From positions 18,954,763 to 19,018,762 of the forward strand of contig JAPTYO010000007.1 of the NCBI GenBank assembly GCA_036873135.1: a stretch of 64,000 bases of DNA, given 5' to 3'. The number at the start of each line of letters is the position of its first letter. The stretch's first letter is position 1. Made by a program: the position numbers and the translations under genes. Shown piece by piece: positions 58,065-64,000 of this stretch. The DNA is from Clarkia xantiana subsp. parviflora (Eukaryota > Streptophyta > Magnoliopsida > Myrtales > Onagraceae). The notes under the pieces are model-generated. The model ran no database searches. It saw only the letters and a program-made list of their open reading frames with translations, and was not told the DNA's origin.

Positions 58065-60454
58065 TATTATATTCCTTATCATTACTATTATAATATATAA
58101 AATAATCATATAAATTGATACCCTAAAATAATTGGAAAAAAATAACTTGATATTATTAATATATATTTATCCAAATAATGCCTAAGGTATACATCAATAT
58201 AACTGAATAGAAAAAAATTATTGGTTAGAATCGGTGATTTAAAAGAGAATTTAGTAAATTTGAACATAATTATATTAGAATAGAACTACGTATGCATTTA
58301 ATAAATAGTAAGATAACTTTTGCACAGTCATGAAAATATAAATATATATATATATTAAATAAATGGGTAAAGAAGAGTCTTTATCTCTCTTACTTTTTGG
58401 CACGGTTATTGAAAAATAATCTAAAGAAAAGGGAAAAGAAGATTCTGTCCCTCTCTCCTGCTTATCTTCTTCATCTTATTCAAACGTCTGTTCAAACTTC
58501 ACATCCGGTCTGGATAAATCTTCGAACCGTGGTCTAATTCACTTAAGTGATGTGATATGATGTGACAAGAACCACTAAACCGCATTTTTTCTCTTTTAAA
58601 CGAAATTACAAGTTTGCCATTAAATACAGGCCTCTGATTGGTGGAAATTAGGCCGCATCAAACAACGGCCGTTCCATAGTTAAGTCCCAAGTTTTATGAA
58701 TGGTTCTAGAATCAGTATAATTCTTTCTAGGTCCCTCAATTTTTAGTTTTGAGTACTATATATATATATATATATATTATAGATCCCTAATAAGGTAAAC
58801 AATTCTTTCGTGTTATCGTGTATCTCAATAATCGTATCGTACTAAATTTACTGAATACGAACACGCACGGTAAGTTCATCGTGCCACGTTTTACAAACAC
58901 TAACACGGCACGAATATTCTCGTTTGTGTCGTGCTATCATGTTATAAGGATATTTGATTGTACATCTAGAGATCTTTAAATAAAACTTAAAATATGAACT
59001 TCATGTAAACAAAAAAACTATGACTTAATATGTCATAAATCATAAGTTAGTAATATAGAGTTACAAACACTAAATATTAAACCACTAATAGGAGGTAATA
59101 AATCAGATTTGTTCAAAAAAAATACTTAAGATTTAGTCATAGTAGCACAGCTTTTATCGTGTTATCGTGTGTACCGTGTTATGATACCCAAACACGGACA
59201 CTGCGCAAAAGTTATATCGTGTTCGTGTTATCGTTCTAGCATATGCCAGCCCGAACACGATTTTTTTTCATACGTGTTCGTGTCGTGTCGCAAATTGCTA
59301 GCCCTGACTTGAGTCAAAGGTTGTCAGAATTCCGATTTGTATCTTAGGATCTTACATTTTTACGATTCCGGTGAAATAAAACGATCATGTCCCTTGTAAG
59401 ATCTTAATCTTGGAGGATCTTAATGATCATGATCTGATCTTAGGACCTAAAAGTTTATGTAGCAGTTTTATATTTTCTATGAATAATCTAATTAAATCAT
59501 TCACCTAAACTAATACAGTTTCTTTTTTAAAAAAATCATAAAACAACATTAAAAAAAAAAAAAAAAAAAAAAACCTAAAAAAACTGGCGGCATTGCCGGC
59601 CACGATGTCGTTTGCAACGACGGATTGTGGTAGATTCAGAAATGTACCATTTTTATTTGTATTTTTTTATATATAGGCTTTTTTTTAAGTTGTTTTTAAG
59701 TAAAAATGCAAAAATATACCCTCTTAAAACAATAATTTTAATAATTCTTTAGTCATTTTAGGGGAGTGACTGAACACTCGGTGCACCTATAGAAGATGTT
59801 TTTTTTTGGAAGTGCTATTTTTAAGATATGTTTTTTTAGACTTTTTTTTTTTGGCTAAAGAGAATTTTGTTTAATAATAATAATGGCGCCAACACCAGGG
59901 CTTACTTTGGGGTATGCAATGAAAGACTTCCATTGGGCCGAATATCAGGGCATTCCTTAGGCCGTGCAATAAAGAGACTCCTATATTAAGGGTTAGTCTT
60001 TATTGAGTTAGTCTTTATTCTTTAAGAACTAATTAATAAGGTAATTAAAATTATATCCTAGTATAAATATTTAAAAAAAAAATAGATATTTATAGTTGTT
60101 AATTAATAATTATATTAAAAAATCTTATATTGCAATCAAAACAATAGAATAAAAAATTGGGCCAAATCATAAAACTATAATTTACAAACAGCTAAATAAA
60201 CATGTTGAATCAGGACTAGAGAGAACACTCAAATTTCCTGCAATATTTATGCATGCTTATTTAAAAGTTAGCATGCATACGTCAGTATTCTTTACCTTTT
60301 TTTACAAATTTCTACTACTAAAAAAAATATGCACCCCACAACCACAAGGAGAAGAAGTGGAGCATAACAGACCAAACAAAACTACCTGATTTTTACATAT
60401 AACGTGACGAGGAACAACAAATAATAAATCAACGTGCAAAAAACAAAAATATTT
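58065..60454. other. Intergenic DNA
   Basis: It has a (TA)n tract at about 58757-58779 and a poly-A run near 59550-59572. 59876-59985 has two related units (CCAACACCAGGGCTTAC and CGAATATCAGGGCATTCC, each followed by a GCAATGAAAGA-like or GCAATAAAGAG-like word). No gene is seen. Confidence 0.5.
58788..59310. mobile_element. hAT-like ACACGA-rich element, second copy
   Basis: CGTGTTATCGTG words at both ends, right end TTGCTAGCCCT. The internal order of motifs matches 27596-28171. The left terminus is decayed and no target duplication is visible. Confidence 0.55.
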
Positions 60455-63400
60455 CTAATCTTTCGTGTGATGCTGCATCACTTCTCTCTCAAGCATTGAC
60501 GTCCCCTTGAACATGGTCACCGAAACTTGCCTCATACACATCCTAAGTCGCTCCTCGCTCATCTTTCTAAAACCGAACCGTTTCGTCCATATCGATTCTG
60601 CTTCCTCTGCTGCAGGAAGCACCATCTTTTCCACGTTTAGTGAGCGCAGCAGCCCCTCAATGCACGAGAACAGTGCTTGGAAGTAACCCTAATTCATTGC
60701 ATTACACCAAATCCAATCTCAGCATAATCGGTTTCAGCACCATGGAATGGATGAATAAGTATTACACATATACATACAGACCAATCACTTTCTCATTACC
60801 TTTCCTTGATGCTCTCTTGCTGTAGCAACCAAAGGAAGCTCAGCCACCTCCTTGCCGAAAATCCGGAGCAGCCCAGCAGAGACAACTACCGACCTAAATT
60901 GTGCACAAGGATAATTTGGTAACTTTACATAATCAATACGGGAGAGAAAAAAAAAACATACTTTACAGTAAGGACGATGCAGTACATTCCACCAAATTCT
61001 TGGCCAGAGATATTCCTCCTGAAAAGTTAGTTTGAGAAAACTAAGAAAACCAGAGATAATGCAACAATTTCATGGAGGATGAATGAAGAAGAGCTCCTTT
61101 ACCCATAAACCATGACTGGTATCAGGTCCCGACCTGAGGATGCAACAATTGGATCAAAGCACTCCTGCAACAGATGTGCAAAAGAATTGCTCATATCCAA
61201 TTTTTTTAACCGGAAATTATTAGGGATGAGTATACAGACAATATCATCAAGAACATTTCAGATAAGGGCAGGCTGATTAGTAAATTACCCGAAAGATTGC
61301 TGTGGCCCTTGAGAGCAAAGGAAGATGTTCTTGATAGCGACTTTTCCCGCTCAAAATCCGCCATTGGACATCAACAGACTCATCTGTTCGAATTCCTTTT
61401 GAAATGAGTTTCCTGCTGATAGCATCTAAATATAGAGCTGGAACCTCTTCCAGTCCACTTGAAACTGATCTTTGGAGAGCGGTATGGATCTTATTGCAGT
61501 CGTCACAGCAAAACCATTTGTCTTTTGGAAGTTCCTGTGATGACATACCATCTGTTCATTAACTCCTTACGCTCAAATTATATATCTCTATATACAGCTT
61601 CATACAAATATACCATAGATTTAGGTGTAATGCAAGCATCCTACGGGTGCTGCCCTCTAATGGCCCCCTAAACACCCCGTGGGAAACCAAAAAAATATAT
61701 ATACAATAGATTTGGACTTACAGTTAAATGACAAAGTCCTGCATCCCGCAAACATCCAACATGGAACTCCTTTTCACACTGGAACAGAAAAAAAAAACAG
61801 TGAGAATACAGACGTTACCTCAAAATGAGAGGCCAACACTTGGACATATACTCACTTGATCACATAGCATGACTGTTCTGTCATCGAAGTTACTGATGCT
61901 AAAATCATGGGCCCTGAACAAAAAAAAGAGAGTAGACATGTCCATAAGACTAAGCAATCCAATTATCTTTTATAATTTATTAAGGGAGAAGATTTCAAAC
62001 CTGCATACAGCACAACCGCCCATCTCAAATTCTGGAGCTTTCACAACACGTGTCAATCGCACTACAATTTGCCGTGCAGGAGCTAAATCACCAACAATTG
62101 CCTTCTTACCAGGCACAAACTTATCCCGGCAACTTGAACAGCACCAGTCACCTTCCGGAAGGGAATGCATGCCCAGACAAGCTAAAAAATAATAATAAAC
62201 TGTGAAAAGGACTTTTTTGTTGGCCACTAACTGTGAAAAAGACTCGGAGATACAATAAGTAAATGAAAATTTATGTTAAGTGAGGATATAAGGTGAGTCC
62301 AAGATAACTGTTCGTATGTCACTTGAGAAAATGATAACACTCTGTGTCTAGTTAGCAAGCTGGACAGTAACAGATCTTGCGTGGGACATTCAAAAGATGC
62401 ATCTAGTACGGGTCGATTTAGTGGCATTGACAAGAATCAGAAGATTCAGAACCCATCACTCTAGGGTGCATCCCTGTTGGGTTCTAAATTCCAAAAGAGG
62501 GAGAACCTTGGCTAAGAATTGTGACCATTATATTTTAAATCTGTTTATGGATATTCTTGAAGCCAACACAGTTAAATACTTAGGTGAACTTCCACTCAAG
62601 AGAATCTTTTGACACAGCATGACTTGGAAAGTTGGAATGATAAAATCTATTCACCAAAAAGAGAAATATAACACAAGACGACTCCATCATTGACAAGAGA
62701 GTGAAATGATTAGATATAGGTTCTAACATTCGTGCAAGTTAGATAACATTTAGGTAAAAACTAATTTATTTCCCAGCATTATGTGGCATAACAAACATAG
62801 TAGATCATAACCGCCTAAATTGCAAATTTTATTGGCAATTACTGCTTCTAAGTATATTTTACAATATAGTAGAACATGTTCATGCCATAAAGATAAAATC
62901 CGGAAACAAACCCCAACAAACCTGCATGAAAAGCTCTTGGACAGCCAGCACATAAAACTAGGTTTCCTCCCTGGCCACAAACTGTACACATATCATCACT
63001 ACCACCAGTAGTAATAACTTGTCCATCCGCCAAAGACATAGCTATGTCATGGAGTGTTAATCCCTGCGATGTATATATGTGACGATAACTGCGAAAGGGC
63101 AAAAGTATTAACTTCAACTCAAAGTGAGAACATTAAATGGATAATCATAATGAGAATAGTGATACTAACGGTTGACGTCTAGCAGCCATTCCAGCATGTG
63201 CTTCAAACTGAGATGGGCTAATCTGTTCATGAAGCAAGGCCTTGTAAGCTTAAGCAACAAGAATAGGTTCGGAGAAACTAAGGAAAAAGACCATGCTATA
63301 TATGGCAATATACCTCTTTATTACAGCAGCTACAGAAAATTCCGCTTCCCTGCTTGTAGCCTTCAAGTAGTCTCTGCATTTACAGGAGAATGTATCAACA

Positions 63401-64000
63401 TAATTTTAATGTTGTCAAGGTCAACTGTTTAGATAGATCACTCATTTCTAAGGATGTAAGCAGTACCTGTCCTTTAACGAAGTAGACTAGTTCTGCCCCA
63501 TCTGGGAGCCCATTAGGCATGAAAAGCAACTTGTGCAAATCATTATCCCTGCTTTAAAATTGAATGTATGATAACAAATTAACAAGAGAGAGCAACCATA
63601 AAAGTAGAAAGTAATTCCAAAAAAGGCAGAACGAGAACATGAGGAAAGCCAATTGAATTACCTTCTCTTACCACCTTCAGAAGATCTCTTCTGCTGCTTG
63701 ACTGACTTATGGACAGCAGATTTCTTCTGCTGCTTAACTGACTTACTGATGGATGAGTTTGGCCTGTAAAATAACGCAAATGACCAGTTATGCTTATATT
63801 TTAACCAACACATACCCTGATTACTTAAGCATGTGAAAGAAAATGACCACTATCGAAACCAGTCAAGTGTATCAACAAACGTATAAAGTTATGTTGTGTA
63901 GGATGGAAGGCATACTTCTTTAAAGGATGTTTCCGTTTCTGTAGCATCTCAGCATAGTAGGACCAGTTATTCTCAACAGGGGAATATGAAGTAGGGCTCA
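60455..64000 (-). CDS. TDBD-PHD-PHD-GNAT chromatin regulator (IDM1-like), 3' part
   Basis: Nuclear protein that reads histone tails and carries an acetyltransferase-like domain; the Arabidopsis relative IDM1/ROS4 acetylates histone H3 and aids active DNA demethylation. Fourteen inferred exons, translated from 64000 down: >64000-63916, 63763-63662, 63548-63467, 63373-63314, 63222-63170, 63088-62922, 62181-62001, 61913-61856, 61778-61722, 61534-61289, 61164-61103, 61018-60962, 60893-60800 and 60688-60455. They close in frame to 511 residues. Order: Lys/Gln-rich linker; TDBD-type block (LHKLLFMPNGLPDGAELVYF, SPSQFEAHAGMAARRQPYRH); PHD 1 (CTVCGQGGNLVLCAGCPRAF...WCCSSC); PHD 2 (CAVC...MLCDQCEKEFHVGCL...WFCCDDC); GNAT fold with HQGKGYFQALFSCIEGLL and WTKRFGFRKM. 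Both PHD fingers keep their C4HC3 ligands. The N-terminal half lies beyond the window. Confidence 0.93.

Noticed and set aside
1..64000. tRNA, rRNA or organelle-derived insertions
   Set aside because: I looked for box-B-like GTTCGAATC contexts and rRNA-like blocks and found none I could support; this was by eye only.

Overview
Nuclear DNA of a flowering plant, most likely a eudicot. The genes have many short GT-AG exons, the families are plant-specific (WAT1-related transporter, group XII LRR receptor kinase, PHD-acetyltransferase), and the spaces between them are AT-rich and full of plant transposons. I cannot name the species.

Layout. 1-4227 (+): 3' part of a type I inositol polyphosphate 5-phosphatase. 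5456-9429 (-): complete WAT1-related (EamA) transporter with 8 exons and two foldback transposons in its introns, one of which carries a CACTA element. 9430-18660: transposon-rich intergenic DNA. 18683-22405 (+): complete soluble inorganic pyrophosphatase with a 5'-UTR intron. 23197-49700 (+): a tandem array of four LRR receptor kinases of the non-RD XII type. Copy 1 is a broken ectodomain, copy 2 has a 4-base frameshift, copy 3 is the only intact one, and copy 4 is a deletion derivative. Between them lie Copia pieces, a gag-only LTR element with a duplicated half, hAT elements and foldback MITEs. 51031-52513 (+): conserved unknown protein with acidic repeats. 52996-54294 (-): mitochondrial-type RRM protein. 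54587-58064: 13 copies of a ~230-bp tandem repeat interrupted by a hAT element. 60455-64000 (-): 3' part of a TDBD-PHD-PHD-GNAT chromatin regulator.

The most distinctive structural theme is one foldback class with termini GGGTTAA...TTAACCC and 8-9-bp target duplications. I count at least nine copies. They lie in introns, about 170 bp upstream of the intact receptor kinase and inside its last coding exon, where one copy supplies the stop codon. Exon joins were inferred by eye from splice signals and reading-frame continuity. Every complete gene model closes in frame, but no transcript evidence was available.

The single-copy genes are housekeeping or regulatory and have no evident functional link to one another. 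The kinase array looks like an immune-receptor birth-and-death cluster. I see no operon-like or otherwise undescribed multi-gene system.
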